A stretch of DNA of 64,000 nt from Streptomyces indicus (GCF_900100315.1 NZ_FNFF01000019.1:1-64000), one strand, 5' to 3'; positions 25,649 through 34,495 are shown, numbered from the stretch's first letter. Numbers and translations: made by a program. Notes: a model not told the origin generated them from the sequence alone.

Positions 25649-27880
25649 TCAGCGGCAGACGGCCAGCGCGTCCAGCGCCACCGCGCCCTGCCCGCGCGGC
25701 AGCACCATCAGCGGGTTGATGTCCAACTCGGCCAGGTCGTCGCCGAGTTCCAGAGCCATGCGCTGCACGCGCAGGACGACTTCGACCAAGGCGTCCACGT
25801 CCACCGGCGGCCCGCCCCGCACCCCGTCGAGCAGGGCCGCGCCCCGCAGCCGCGAGAGCATCGCGCGGGCGTGGTCCTCCGTGAACGGCGGTACGGCCAC
25901 CGCCGCGTCCTGGAGCACCTCCACGAGCACGCCGCCGAGCCCGACCGTCACCGTCGGCCCGAAGAGGGAGTCGTGGGTGACGCCCACGACCATCTCGACG
26001 CCCTTCTCCACCATCTGGCAGACCAGGATCCCGTCGAGCTTGATGCCCTCGTAGCGCGCGATGTCCGTCAGCTCGCGATACGCGTCGCGCACCTGCGAGG
26101 CGGAGGTCAACCCGACCTTCACCAGGCCGAGTTCGGTCTTGTGCGCGAGCTGCGCGCCCGAGGCCTTCATGACCACCGGATAGCCGACCAGGCCTGCCGC
26201 CCGCACGGCCGCCGCGGCCGAGGTCACCAGCTGCTCGCGCGGCACCCTGATCCCGTACGCGCGAAGCAGCTGCTTCGCGGAGTGCTCGCTGAGCTGCTGG
26301 CCCGGACGCATCAGCGCCTGCGCCTTGCGGAAGGACGGGGACGGGGTGCGCGGCGCCTCGTCGAAGGGGGAGCGGTAGCCGTCGGTGAACGCGTGGTGGT
26401 CCAGGTAGGCGCGGACCGCCGTGATGCAGTTCGAGAAGGTGCGGAAGGTGGCCACGCGCGAGGAGCCGAGGAGCGTCTTGCGGTACGCGTCCTCCGTGCC
26501 GACCGGCGAACCCCACACCACGCAGATCAGCTTGTCCGTCTGCTCGGCCGCGTCCACCAGGTCCTGTGCCAGCTTGTCGCTCATGGGCGGGAACGGGCCG
26601 GTGATCGGGCAGATCAGGACGCCCACGGAGGGGTCGGCGAGGATCGCGTCGATGATCTTCCGGCCGCGCCAGTCGCCCACGGGGTGGCCGCCGTTGTCCA
26701 CCGGGTTCGCCACGTTCAGATACGAGGGGATCCACTCGTGCAGCTCGTCCTGCTTGGCCTGCGACAGGGTGGGGAGCTTCAGGCCCGCCTCGGTGGCGAG
26801 GTCGGAGAAGTGCGCCCCCGTACCGCCGGAGATCGAGTACACCACCACACCGTCGGCCTGGGGCTTGCGGGCCCGGGCCAACAGGGCGCTGGTGTCCTGG
26901 AGTTCGTCGAGCCCGTCCACCCGTATGACACCGAACTGCCGCATCGCCGCGTCCACCACGTCGTCCGCGCCGGTCAGCTTGCCGGTGTGCGAGGCGGCCA
27001 TCTTCGCGCCGGCCTCCGTGCGGCCCACCTTGACGGCGACGACCGGTACGCCGCGCTGGGCCGCGTGGTCGGCGGCGAGCAGGAAGGAGCGTCCGTCCTT
27101 GAGGCCCTCGATGTAGCAGGCGATGGCGCCGACTTCGGGCTGCTCGGCGAAGTACGAGAGGAAGTCGGAGGTCTCCAGGTCCGCCTCGTTGCCGGTCGGC
27201 GCCCAGTGCGAGAGCCGTACGCCGATCTCCTGCATGGAGAAGACCGGGCGGCCCTGGTGTCCCGACTGGGTGATCAGGGCGATGGCGGGGCCTTCGAGAT
27301 CGTCACGGAACTTCTCGAACGCGTTGAGGTTCGTGTTCGGCCCCAGGAGCCGCATGCCGGACCGCTCGACCGCGGCCGTGAGCCGGGCCTGCGCGAGGGC
27401 GCCCTCCTCGCCCGTCTCGGCGAACCCGGAGGCGAACGCGACCGCGAACTTCACCTTGGACTCGGCGAGTTCCTCGATCACGGGCAGCGGATTGCCCACC
27501 AGGAGGACGGCGAGGTCGACCTGTTCGGGCAGGTCGGCCACCGAGGCCGAGCAGGGTATGCCGAACACGGACTCGCGCGTCGGGTGCACCGGGTGCAGGC
27601 GCGCGCCGACGCGCTCGGCCCAGGCGATGAGCTGCTTGGTGATCCCGGTGTTGGGGCGGCCCTCGGCGTCGGAGGCGCCGATGACGGCCACGGACTCGGG
27701 CCGGAAGAACTTGTCCAGGTCGGGCACGTCCGCGTGCAGCGGGCGGCCGCTGACATCCAGATCGGATGCCCCGCGCGGGCCCGCGACACTGTGCACCGCC
27801 GGCGTGGGGCGCTCGCCGCAGGCCACCACGCGGGCCGGGCGGGAGTCGGTGGTGAGGGTGCCGTGAGTCGATCCAAGCAT
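25649..27880 (-). CDS. Fused acyl-CoA synthetase, ADP-forming type (CoA-binding + ligase + ATP-grasp)
   Basis: 743 residues. After a leader, residues about 65-190 are a CoA-binding Rossmann domain (KFFRPESVAVIGASD). About 200-480 is the succinyl-CoA-ligase-like flavodoxin domain (ALITQSGHQG; VVYSISGGTGAHFSD). About 510-740 is an ATP-grasp_5 domain (LLRAYGIRVPREQLV; GYPVVMKASGAQLAHKTELGLV). Family members make acyl-CoA from acid, CoA and ATP with ADP as product; some relatives are protein or acyl-CoA acyltransferases. ATG 27880 follows AGGAGG. It has the most elaborate control in the window, with two operators upstream. Confidence 0.86.
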   Translation of the reverse strand: MLGSTHGTLTTDSRPARVVACGERPTPAVHSVAGPRGASDLDVSGRPLHADVPDLDKFFRPESVAVIGASDAEGRPNTGITKQLIAWAERVGARLHPVHPTRESVFGIPCSASVADLPEQVDLAVLLVGNPLPVIEELAESKVKFAVAFASGFAETGEEGALAQARLTAAVERSGMRLLGPNTNLNAFEKFRDDLEGPAIALITQSGHQGRPVFSMQEIGVRLSHWAPTGNEADLETSDFLSYFAEQPEVGAIACYIEGLKDGRSFLLAADHAAQRGVPVVAVKVGRTEAGAKMAASHTGKLTGADDVVDAAMRQFGVIRVDGLDELQDTSALLARARKPQADGVVVYSISGGTGAHFSDLATEAGLKLPTLSQAKQDELHEWIPSYLNVANPVDNGGHPVGDWRGRKIIDAILADPSVGVLICPITGPFPPMSDKLAQDLVDAAEQTDKLICVVWGSPVGTEDAYRKTLLGSSRVATFRTFSNCITAVRAYLDHHAFTDGYRSPFDEAPRTPSPSFRKAQALMRPGQQLSEHSAKQLLRAYGIRVPREQLVTSAAAAVRAAGLVGYPVVMKASGAQLAHKTELGLVKVGLTSASQVRDAYRELTDIARYEGIKLDGILVCQMVEKGVEMVVGVTHDSLFGPTVTVGLGGVLVEVLQDAAVAVPPFTEDHARAMLSRLRGAALLDGVRGGPPVDVDALVEVVLRVQRMALELGDDLAELDINPLMVLPRGQGAVALDALAVCR

Positions 27881-27916
27881 CGCTGACGCCCGCCTCCTGA
27901 GTTACGGCCAACAGAA

Positions 27917-27931
27917 CTGACGCGTAGTCAG
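27917..27931. promoter_or_regulatory. Regulon operator 5 (CTGACGCGTAGTCAG)
   Basis: First of a tandem pair, 36 bp upstream of the acyl-CoA synthetase start. On the minus strand TAATCT overlaps its edge, a good -10 candidate. Confidence 0.83.
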
Positions 27932-27940
27932 ATTACTGAA

Positions 27941-27955
27941 CTGACGGCCCGTCAG
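27941..27955. promoter_or_regulatory. Regulon operator 6 (CTGACGGCCCGTCAG)
   Basis: Second of the tandem pair; perfect arms. Centre-to-centre spacing to operator 5 is 24 bp, a little over two helical turns, so two repressor dimers could bind on nearly the same DNA face. Confidence 0.85.
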
Positions 27956-28052
27956 GAACAGCTCTGCACCGGAATCTGCGCCGGAGGGGCGCGCGGCGGG
28001 TGTCGGGGATCCCCCTTCTTGTACGGCTACGGGGCGATGGCGGCCCGCACGG

Positions 28053-28295
28053 TCACCGCCGAGCGGCGTCCGCGACGAAGGCGGCCCAGGCGTCGGGGGC
28101 GACGGTGAGGATGTCGCCGTCGGTGAGCTTGGAGTCGCGGATGTGGATGGCGGTGGGGTGGGTGGCGACCTCTACGCAGTCGCCGCCCTCGTCGCTGCTG
28201 TACGTCGACTTTCGCCAGTCGTAGGCGACTTCGAGGCACTGGCCGCCTTCATCGCCGCTGTAGCTCGATTTGAACCAGTCCAGTGCGGTGCTCAT
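28053..28295 (-). CDS. DUF397 protein with two tandem repeats
   Basis: 80 residues. It contains the DUF397 signature twice: WFKSSYSGDEGGQCLEVA near 7 and WRKSTYSSDEGGDCVEVA near 27, followed by one IHIRDSKLTDGDILTV tail. Most family members have a single motif, so this is an internal duplication of the head. DUF397 proteins accompany XRE regulators of the WhiJ/AbaA type and are thought to antagonise them. Its ATG overlaps the XRE stop (ATGA). Confidence 0.83.
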   Translation of the reverse strand: MSTALDWFKSSYSGDEGGQCLEVAYDWRKSTYSSDEGGDCVEVATHPTAIHIRDSKLTDGDILTVAPDAWAAFVADAARR

Positions 28296-29116
28296 CGCTC
28301 TCCTAGCAAACGGCTCAGCAGGCCTCTCGAAGCCTCGGGGGAGACGGCTTGTGATCGCAGCATCGCATATTTGCGGGCCAGGATGGACACCCCGTCGGCG
28401 TCGGAAACCCAATGGCTGCCGCGCTGCGACTCGGTGTAGGCGAGATGCTGGTGGTGGGGGGTCTCCAGCAACGTGAACGCGCCGTTCAGCCCCGCGTGGG
28501 CGGGCGCATCCAAGGGCAAGATCTGCAAACTCAGCCCGGGGAGTTGGGCGCACTCGAGCATGTGCCGCAGCTGCCCTTCTCGCGTCGGCTCGTCGCAGAA
28601 GCCGAGGCGAAGCACCGGCTCCCAGACAACGAAGCTCAGTGTGGGCGGGACCTTGCGGTGCAGGATCTCCTGACGGTCCATGCGTGCCGCCGTCTTGGCC
28701 GCAATCTCGTCCTCGTCATACGCGGGGACGCGGTTGCGCAGTACCGCACGGACGCAGTCCTCGGTCTGCAGCAGGCCCGGCATGACCACGCAGTCGTACC
28801 AGGAGAGCGAGATGGCCTCGCGCTCATGCTGGATATACTGCTCCGCCCACAACGGAAACAGATCCACCTCCGGCATGTTCGCCACCGCGGCCGCCAACAC
28901 ACCGCCCGTACCCAGGAGTTGGTCGACCGAGCGTGCGAGGTCCGGCATCAGGGCCCGGCGGCCCTGCTCGATCGACGCGACCGTCGTCTCCGCGACCAGG
29001 ACCCGTTCGGCCAGATCTCGCTGTGTCAGCCCCGCGGCCTGGCGCAAGCACGCGACCTGGGCGCCGACCATCTTCATCACCGAGGCGTTCTTCTGCGGAC
29101 GCTTCCTCGCGCTCAT
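28292..29116 (-). CDS. XRE/helix-turn-helix regulator, WhiJ-like (DUF5753)
   Basis: 274 residues. The N-terminal HTH is LRQAAGLTQRDLAERVLVAETTVASIEQGRR (in two parts, about 25-55). The rest matches the DUF5753 effector domain (YCVV-like WYDCVVMPGLLQTEDCVRAVL; QEILHRKVPPTLSFVVWE). Together with the DUF397 and RsbW-like genes on either side it forms the WhiJ-type developmental module that Streptomyces carries in many copies. ATG 29116 was chosen; GTG 29134 is an alternative. Confidence 0.85.
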   Translation of the reverse strand: MSARKRPQKNASVMKMVGAQVACLRQAAGLTQRDLAERVLVAETTVASIEQGRRALMPDLARSVDQLLGTGGVLAAAVANMPEVDLFPLWAEQYIQHEREAISLSWYDCVVMPGLLQTEDCVRAVLRNRVPAYDEDEIAAKTAARMDRQEILHRKVPPTLSFVVWEPVLRLGFCDEPTREGQLRHMLECAQLPGLSLQILPLDAPAHAGLNGAFTLLETPHHQHLAYTESQRGSHWVSDADGVSILARKYAMLRSQAVSPEASRGLLSRLLGER

Positions 29117-29229
29117 GTTGAGCAATGTCCCCACCCCCAGGCGTACTTGACCGAGTGGCGACTCGTACAGCGGAGGTGTACGAGTGGACGCACTGTTCCA
29201 CGATAAGCACGCTCCGTAACCCTCGTCCC

Positions 29230-29622
29230 GTGAACCTACGCGAAAGATTCCTCCCCAGGGACCGCCGCTCCGTCCCCGCGGCCAGGCAGTTCACCCGCGA
29301 GGCGCTCGCCGACTGGGAGTGGCCCGACCCCGACGACCTGCTCCTGTGCGTGAGCGAGCTCGCCACCAACGCGCTGCTGCACGGCGTCCCGCCCGGACGG
29401 GGCCTGCTGCTCAGGCTCTACGAGGACGGCGATGTGCTCCGGGTCGAGGTGCACGACAGCGGCGCCGGGGAACCGAGGATCCCCGACGCCGCTGACGAAG
29501 GCGGGCGCGGGCTGCGCATCGTGGAGGCGCTGGCCGACAAGTGGGGCGTGGCCGCGCGCGATCCCGGCAAGACGGTGTGGTGCGAGTTCGGCCGTCCCGT
29601 CACGCCGCAGCCCGTTCCGTGA
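29230..29622 (+). CDS. ATP-binding RsbW-like regulator (WhiJ-module partner)
   Basis: 130 residues, GHKL fold. N box SELATNALLHG near 45, G1-like VEVHDSGAGEP near 75 and G2 GRGLRIVEALADKWGV near 95. GTG 29230 begins the region alignable with relatives; earlier frames would run into the divergent XRE start. No clear ribosome-binding site, so it may be leaderless. Second such protein in the window after 12109. Confidence 0.78.
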   Translation: MNLRERFLPRDRRSVPAARQFTREALADWEWPDPDDLLLCVSELATNALLHGVPPGRGLLLRLYEDGDVLRVEVHDSGAGEPRIPDAADEGGRGLRIVEALADKWGVAARDPGKTVWCEFGRPVTPQPVP

Positions 29623-29681
29623 TGCGGCCGGCAGTCCTGACCGGGTGCCCGCGCCCTCGTGGTCTCCAGCCGGAAGAGGCA

Positions 29682-29753
29682 GCCGGCCTGCACCGATGCC
29701 CGGCTCCTTGCTCCGCCCGTGCGGCATGATCCCGGGCATCGGTGCAGGCCGGC
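29682..29753. repeat. Perfect 22-bp inverted repeat with 28-base loop
   Basis: Arms at 29682-29703 (beginning GCCGGCCTGCACCGATG) and 29732-29753 are exact reverse complements. It may terminate the ATPase-fold gene. The right arm also ends 15 bp before the ATG of the alpha/beta hydrolase, just upstream of its GGGAGGG ribosome-binding site, so it could equally act in that leader. Confidence 0.85.
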
Positions 29754-29768
29754 CAGGGAGGGTGCGCG

Positions 29769-30572
29769 ATGGCATGGGTGGAACGTGCGGTGGTACGGGA
29801 CGGGGTCCGGCTCGTCTGCCGTGACTCGGGCGGACCGGGGGCTCCCGTCCTCCTGCTGCACGGGCTCGCGGGGTACGCGGGCGAATGGGATGCCGTGGCC
29901 CGGCTGCTGGCCGCGGACTTCCGCGTCGTCGCCTTCGACCAGCGCGGGCACGGGGCCAGTGAGCGGCGTCCCGGGGACGTCTCGCGGGCCGCGTACACCG
30001 CCGATGCCGTGGCCGTCGTCGAGGAGCTGGGCCTGGGGCCGGTGCTGCTGGTCGGGCAGTCCCTCGGCGGGCACACCGCTCTGCTGACGGCTGCCGAGCG
30101 CCCCGAGCTGGTCCGCGCCCTGGTCCTCGTCGAGGCGGTGCCGGGCGACGCGAGCCCCGGGACGCCGAAGGAGATCGCGGCCTGGCTGGACTCCTGGCCG
30201 GTGCCCTTCCCGTCGCGCGAGGCCGCGGCCGCGTTCTTCGGCGGCGGACCCGCGGGTGCGGCCTGGGCGGCGGGTCTGGAGGAGGGCGCGGGCGGTCTGT
30301 ATCCGCGGTTCGAGCGGGACGCGATGGTCGGGTCGCTGGCGGAGATCGGCGCGCGGTCGTTCCGCGGGGAGTGGCTGAAGGTGCGGTGCCCCGTTCTGGC
30401 CGTCTTCGGGCAGTCCGGCTTCGTGGCACCGGAGGACGCCGAGGACATGCTCGCGCGGCGGCCCGGAACCCGGGCGGTCAGCGTGCTGGGCGCCGGGCAC
30501 GACGTGCATCTGGACCGGCCGGAGGTGCTGTGCCGGGTCCTCCGGGAGTTCGTGGAGGACGGGCTGGAGTGA
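29769..30572 (+). CDS. Alpha/beta-fold hydrolase
   Basis: 267 residues. Oxyanion region LLLHGLAGYAGEW near 30, nucleophile elbow VGQSLGGHTAL near 95 (Ser), likely acid in the strand around VFGQSGFVAPEDAE and catalytic His in GAGHDVHLDRPE near 240. A general esterase/epoxide-hydrolase-like enzyme; no substrate can be assigned. ATG 29769 follows GGGAGGG. No regulon operator upstream. Confidence 0.83.
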   Translation: MAWVERAVVRDGVRLVCRDSGGPGAPVLLLHGLAGYAGEWDAVARLLAADFRVVAFDQRGHGASERRPGDVSRAAYTADAVAVVEELGLGPVLLVGQSLGGHTALLTAAERPELVRALVLVEAVPGDASPGTPKEIAAWLDSWPVPFPSREAAAAFFGGGPAGAAWAAGLEEGAGGLYPRFERDAMVGSLAEIGARSFRGEWLKVRCPVLAVFGQSGFVAPEDAEDMLARRPGTRAVSVLGAGHDVHLDRPEVLCRVLREFVEDGLE

Positions 30573-30606
30573 GGGCGGTGGGGGCTTGACGCACGTGAGG
30601 AGGCGG

Positions 30607-30649
30607 GCGGTGCGTGGGCCGTGGCGACGAGCCGCGGACCACGCACCGC
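30607..30649. terminator. Bidirectional terminator
   Basis: GCGGTGCGTGG ... CCACGCACCGC, an 11-bp perfect stem with a 21-base loop, between the convergent hydrolase and amine-oxidase genes. Confidence 0.7.
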
Positions 30650-30655
30650 GCACGG

Positions 30656-32143
30656 TCACAGCGCCGCGAGGATCTCCTTCGCCACCCGCTCGCCCGAGCG
30701 GACCGCGCCGTCCATGTAGCCCATCCAGTACGTGGAGGTCTCCGTGCCGGCCCAGTGGATGCCGCCGACGGGGCGGCGCAGTTCGGGGCCGTACGCCGTG
30801 AGGACGCCGGGCGGTGCGTAGGCGACCGGGCCGCCGCGGGTGAAGCGCTCGTTGTCCCAGCGCTGGAGCAGGAAGGCCGTCGGGGTCTTCGCCTTCTCGC
30901 CGAAGTACGTGGCGTAGTCGGCCAGGACCGCGGCCTTCACCTGCGCCTCGCTCGCGCCGTTCAGGGCGCGCATCTGGTCGGACTCGATGAAGCCCATGAG
31001 GGCGCCGTACGAGCCGTCCTCGGGCGAGTTGTCGAAGGTCGAGCGGACCACGCCCTGGTCGCTGAGCGCCTGGCCGTTGAGTCCGGCCTCGCGCCAGAAC
31101 GGCTTGTCGTAGACGGCGATCGCCTTGCCCACCGAGCCCATCGGGAGGCGCTGCGCCAGCTGGTCGCGCACGGCCGGCAGGATCGGGTCGAAGTCGATCC
31201 GCGCGGCGAGCGGGGGCGCGAGGGCCACGACCACCTTGCGGGCGCGGGCCGTCACGCCGTCCGCGGTGACCGTGTAGGTGCCGCCGTCGAGCGCGACGCG
31301 GCGCACGGGAGCGTTCAGGACGACGCTGTCGCCCAGCGTCTCGGCGAGCTTGATCGGCACCAGCTGCGAGCCGCCCTTGAAGCGGATCGCCTGCGCGCCG
31401 TTCGCCGTCTCGGTGAGCCGCTCGAAGGTGCCGGGGGTGGACTCGTTGCCGGCCGCGGCGATGTAGAACAGCACGAAGAGCAGGGAGAGTTCACGCGGCT
31501 CGGCGCTGAAGACCGAGGTGCAGGCCACGTCGAAGAGGAACTTCGCGGAGGGCACGACCGCGTTGTGCTTCAGCCAGGTCTCGAAGGTCTGCTGGTCCCA
31601 CTCCTGCGCCTTCTCGGCGGTCCAGGGCGCGTGGACGGGGACCTTCTTGGCCAGGTCGTTGAGCAGCGCCTGCACCGCCGCGGCGTTCGCGAGCCCGGCC
31701 ACATCGATGGGCGGCACCGCGCCGAGCAGGCCGTCGGTGGCGTACGGGGTGTTCTTGCCGCCCTTGCGCAGCAGGTTCTTGCCCGTGTTGTACGTGGGGA
31801 AGGTGCCGACGCCGAGCTCGTCGGCGAGTGCCTTCATCCGGTCCTGCGTGGGCCCGATGAACTCGCCGCCGCCTTCGGTGACGCCCCCGCCCGGCACCTG
31901 GAGGTTGAGCACCCGCCCGCCGACGCGGTCCCTGGCCTCCAGGACGAGCACGCTCTTACCGGCCTTCTTCAGGTCGCGGGCCGCGGTGAGGCCCGCGAGG
32001 CCGGCGCCGATGACGATGACGTCGGCTTCGCGGTCGGCGGCGGCCGCAGGGGTGGCGGTGAGGCCGGCGAGGGTGCCCACACCCGCCGCCGCGCCCGCGC
32101 CGAGTATCGCGCGCCTGCTGAGGCTGGATCTTTCACGTGCCAT
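30656..32143 (-). CDS. Tat-exported flavin amine oxidase
   Basis: 495 residues. The N-terminus has a twin-arginine signal (SLSRRAILGAGAAAGVG) ending near AAAADRE at about 37. A dinucleotide-binding motif VIVIGAGLAGLTAARDLKKAG follows in two parts, then RVGGRV typical of monoamine oxidases. The C-terminal flavin motif IHWAGTETSTYWMGYMDGAV is present. The family oxidises primary amines (putrescine, tyramine) to aldehydes with release of H2O2. ATG 32143 follows GGAGGACGCAC. It is followed by another flavoenzyme but seems independent of the regulon. Confidence 0.85.
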   Translation of the reverse strand: MARERSSLSRRAILGAGAAAGVGTLAGLTATPAAAADREADVIVIGAGLAGLTAARDLKKAGKSVLVLEARDRVGGRVLNLQVPGGGVTEGGGEFIGPTQDRMKALADELGVGTFPTYNTGKNLLRKGGKNTPYATDGLLGAVPPIDVAGLANAAAVQALLNDLAKKVPVHAPWTAEKAQEWDQQTFETWLKHNAVVPSAKFLFDVACTSVFSAEPRELSLLFVLFYIAAAGNESTPGTFERLTETANGAQAIRFKGGSQLVPIKLAETLGDSVVLNAPVRRVALDGGTYTVTADGVTARARKVVVALAPPLAARIDFDPILPAVRDQLAQRLPMGSVGKAIAVYDKPFWREAGLNGQALSDQGVVRSTFDNSPEDGSYGALMGFIESDQMRALNGASEAQVKAAVLADYATYFGEKAKTPTAFLLQRWDNERFTRGGPVAYAPPGVLTAYGPELRRPVGGIHWAGTETSTYWMGYMDGAVRSGERVAKEILAAL

Positions 32144-32226
32144 GTGCGTCCTCCGAAAGGTGGGTGAACTCACGTGCAGTGGTGCCGAGTTGTGGTGCAG
32201 GTGCGCGAACTGTTGCCGAAAGGGCC

Positions 32227-33396
32227 TCAGCGCGCCAGCGCCTTCGCGATCCGTTCGGCGTCCAGGGCCATTTCGCGGAACATCCCGGAGATCGGGTTGA
32301 CGAAGCCGTTGAAGTACAGGCCGGGCGCCGACGGCGAGGTCTTTCCGCCGTGCACCACCGGCCGCCCCCGCTCGTCGAGCACCCCGAGGTGGCCGACGAG
32401 CGGTTCGAGCGCGCGCGAGTAACCGGTGGCCGCGATGACCACCTCAGGGGCGATCGACGAGCCGTCCGCGAGGACCACCTTGCCGTCGTCGAAGGAGGCG
32501 ACCGCCGCGACGGGCTCCACCTTCCCCTTGCGCACGGCGTCGATCAGACCCACGTCCTGCACGGGGATCGCGCCCTCGCGCACCCGGGAGTACAGGCCGG
32601 TGTCGGGGCGCGGCAGCCCGTACGAGCCGAGGTCGGGCGTGGAGAGCTTCGCCATCGGGCCCGCCATGCGGTCGACCAGGCCGACCGGCAGCCGGCGGAC
32701 CAGGATGCCGGTGCGCTGGGCGGGCCAGCCCGCCGTCGAGCGGCGGACGATGTGCGGGGCGGTGCGCACCGCGAGGCGGACGCGGGAGGCGCCGCCCTCG
32801 ACCAGGTCCACGGCGATCTCCGCGCCCGTGTTGCCGACGCCGACGACGAGGACGTCCTTGCCGGCGTACGGCCCGGGGTTGCGGTAGTCGCTCGCGTGCA
32901 GCAACTCGCCCCCGTACGAGGAGAGTCCGGGCCAGTCCGGGAGGCGGGGCGTGTGGTTGTAGCCCGTCGCGACCACGACCGCCGAGCCGGTCAGCTCGCG
33001 CCCGCCGCTGCCGTGAAGCAGCCAGCCGCGGCCGTCGGGGGCGGGGTCGATGCGGGATATCTCCACGCCGGTGATCACTTCGAGCTCGTGGAACTCGGCG
33101 TACTTCTCCAGGTACTTGACCACGTTGTCCCGCGACACCCAGCGGCCGAAGCGGCGCGGCATGGGCAGGCCGGGCAGGCCGGAGAGCTTGCGCGTGGTGT
33201 GCAGGTGGAGGCGGTCGTAGTGGCCGCGCCAGGACGCGCCGACCGCGCCCGACTTCTCCAGGACCACCGCCCGCACGCCCTTGGCGCGCAGCGCGGCGGC
33301 CGTCGCGAGACCGCCGGGACCGCCGCCCACGACGTAGACGGGACGGTCCTCGGTGCGGTCCATGCCAAGGGACGGGGTGTGCGACGAGTCGGCCAT
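32227..33396 (-). CDS. Flavin-containing monooxygenase-like FAD/NADPH oxidoreductase
   Basis: 389 residues. FAD motif VVGGGPGGLATAAALRA near 18, the FMO-type segment around GASWRGHYDRLHLHT near 55, a second nucleotide site VLVVGVGNTGAEIA near 185 and C-terminal VIAATGYSRAL. The pattern resembles YUCCA/FMO-type N- or S-oxygenases and Baeyer-Villiger relatives. The BVMO fingerprint itself is not evident. ATG 33396 gives the natural length; the ribosome-binding site is weak. It is divergent from the operator-controlled DoxX gene. Confidence 0.8.
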   Translation of the reverse strand: MADSSHTPSLGMDRTEDRPVYVVGGGPGGLATAAALRAKGVRAVVLEKSGAVGASWRGHYDRLHLHTTRKLSGLPGLPMPRRFGRWVSRDNVVKYLEKYAEFHELEVITGVEISRIDPAPDGRGWLLHGSGGRELTGSAVVVATGYNHTPRLPDWPGLSSYGGELLHASDYRNPGPYAGKDVLVVGVGNTGAEIAVDLVEGGASRVRLAVRTAPHIVRRSTAGWPAQRTGILVRRLPVGLVDRMAGPMAKLSTPDLGSYGLPRPDTGLYSRVREGAIPVQDVGLIDAVRKGKVEPVAAVASFDDGKVVLADGSSIAPEVVIAATGYSRALEPLVGHLGVLDERGRPVVHGGKTSPSAPGLYFNGFVNPISGMFREMALDAERIAKALAR

Positions 33397-33574
33397 GGGC
33401 GGCAGCGTAATTGCGTGTGTGCTTGATGGGGCGCGGTCAAACGGCAAACCGGTTGCGAATTGATCACGGGTCTCCGGCGCGCCGGGCTCTCGCGGTCGCC
33501 CGGCCGGGTGGGACGCGCCCCCGGCCGCCCGGATCGCCTCTGCCTCTTGCGCCCGACCGCCTCCATCCGCTGAA

Positions 33575-33589
33575 CTGACGTACCGTCAG
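33575..33589. promoter_or_regulatory. Regulon operator 7 (CTGACGTACCGTCAG)
   Basis: Perfect arms and the common 3' extension AAAC. Located 25 bp before the DoxX start. Confidence 0.85.
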
Positions 33590-33614
33590 AAACGGCAGCG
33601 GTGAGGGGATGCCC

Positions 33615-34064
33615 ATGGATACGGTCTGGCTCAGCGGTGCCGAATGGGTGGCCGTGCTGCGGATCGGGCTCGGCCTGTGGTGGCTGGAGAGCTGGCGGCA
33701 CAAGGACAAGAAGGGCTGGTTCGAGCGCGGCACGGGCATCGCGTGGGCCGCCGACGTGGCCGGCAAGCACAAGTGGGGCTTCGTCAAGACCGGGTTCACC
33801 AAGGTCGTCGAGCCCCGGCCCAAGGTGATGGCGTACATCGTCGTCTACGCCGAACTCGCCCTCGGCCTCGGCCTGATCTTCGGCTTCCTGACGCCGATCG
33901 CCCTGGTCGGCGGCCTGCTGCTCAACCTCCTCTACCTCGTCCTGATGATCCACGACTGGGCCGAGCAGGGACAGAACACGATGATGGCGCTGATCTCCTT
34001 CGTCGCCCTCTTCGGGATGTCCTGGCAGACCTGGTCCCTCGACCACGCGATCGGACTCTTCTGA
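33615..34064 (+). CDS. DoxX-family small membrane protein
   Basis: 149 residues with three to four predicted membrane helices (around 8-25, 75-95, 98-115 and 120-140). The sequence FGFLTPIALVGGLLLNLLY is typical of DoxX-like quinone-associated proteins. It may couple a flavoenzyme or dehydrogenase to the membrane quinone pool; this is inference. ATG 33615 is favoured over 33609 because GAGGGG at 33603-33608 would overlap the earlier start. Overlaps the DUF35 gene by one base (TGATG). Confidence 0.8.
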   Translation: MDTVWLSGAEWVAVLRIGLGLWWLESWRHKDKKGWFERGTGIAWAADVAGKHKWGFVKTGFTKVVEPRPKVMAYIVVYAELALGLGLIFGFLTPIALVGGLLLNLLYLVLMIHDWAEQGQNTMMALISFVALFGMSWQTWSLDHAIGLF

Positions 34065-34495
34065 TGGCCGCCACCGCCGGTGCTTCCTCCTCGTCCGTAC
34101 GGTTCGACCTGCCCGAGCCCGACGCCTTCACCGAGCCCTACTGGGCCGCCGCGGCCGAGGGCCGGCTGCTCCTGCGGACGTGCGGGGACTGCGGCCGCAC
34201 GCACCACTACCCGCGCGAGTTCTGCCCGCACTGCTGGAGCGAGAACGTGGCGTGGACCGAGGCGAGCGGGCGCGCCACGCTCTACACCTGGTCCGTGGTG
34301 CACCGCAACGACCTGCCGCCCTTCGGCACCCGCACCCCGTACACCGCCGCCGTGGTCGACCTGGCCGAAGGGCCGCGGATGATGACCGAGGTGGTCGAGT
34401 GCGCGGAAGCGGACCTCGCGGTCGGCATGGAGCTCCAGGTCACCTTCCGGGAGGCGGAGGGGTTCCGGGTGGCGGTGTTCCGTCCGGCCCCCTGA
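34064..34495 (+). CDS. DUF35 Zn-ribbon/OB-fold protein (thiolase partner)
   Basis: 143 residues. An N-terminal helix (EPDAFTEPYWAAAAEGRLLL) is followed by a rubredoxin-like zinc ribbon C-x2-C ... C-x2-C (CGDCGRTHHYPREFCPHC) and a C-terminal OB fold (LYTWSVVHRNDLPPFG). DUF35 proteins bind thiolase-like enzymes; in steroid degradation ChsH2 carries such a domain that supports the Ltp2 aldolase. The SCP-x-type thiolase at 36658 is the nearest partner. Cotranscribed with DoxX under operator 7. Confidence 0.85.
   Translation: MAATAGASSSSVRFDLPEPDAFTEPYWAAAAEGRLLLRTCGDCGRTHHYPREFCPHCWSENVAWTEASGRATLYTWSVVHRNDLPPFGTRTPYTAAVVDLAEGPRMMTEVVECAEADLAVGMELQVTFREAEGFRVAVFRPAP

Noticed and set aside
24863..27886. 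1,007-codon plus-strand open frame
   Set aside because: Shadow of the enoyl-CoA hydratase and acyl-CoA synthetase genes on the other strand; composition lacks protein character.
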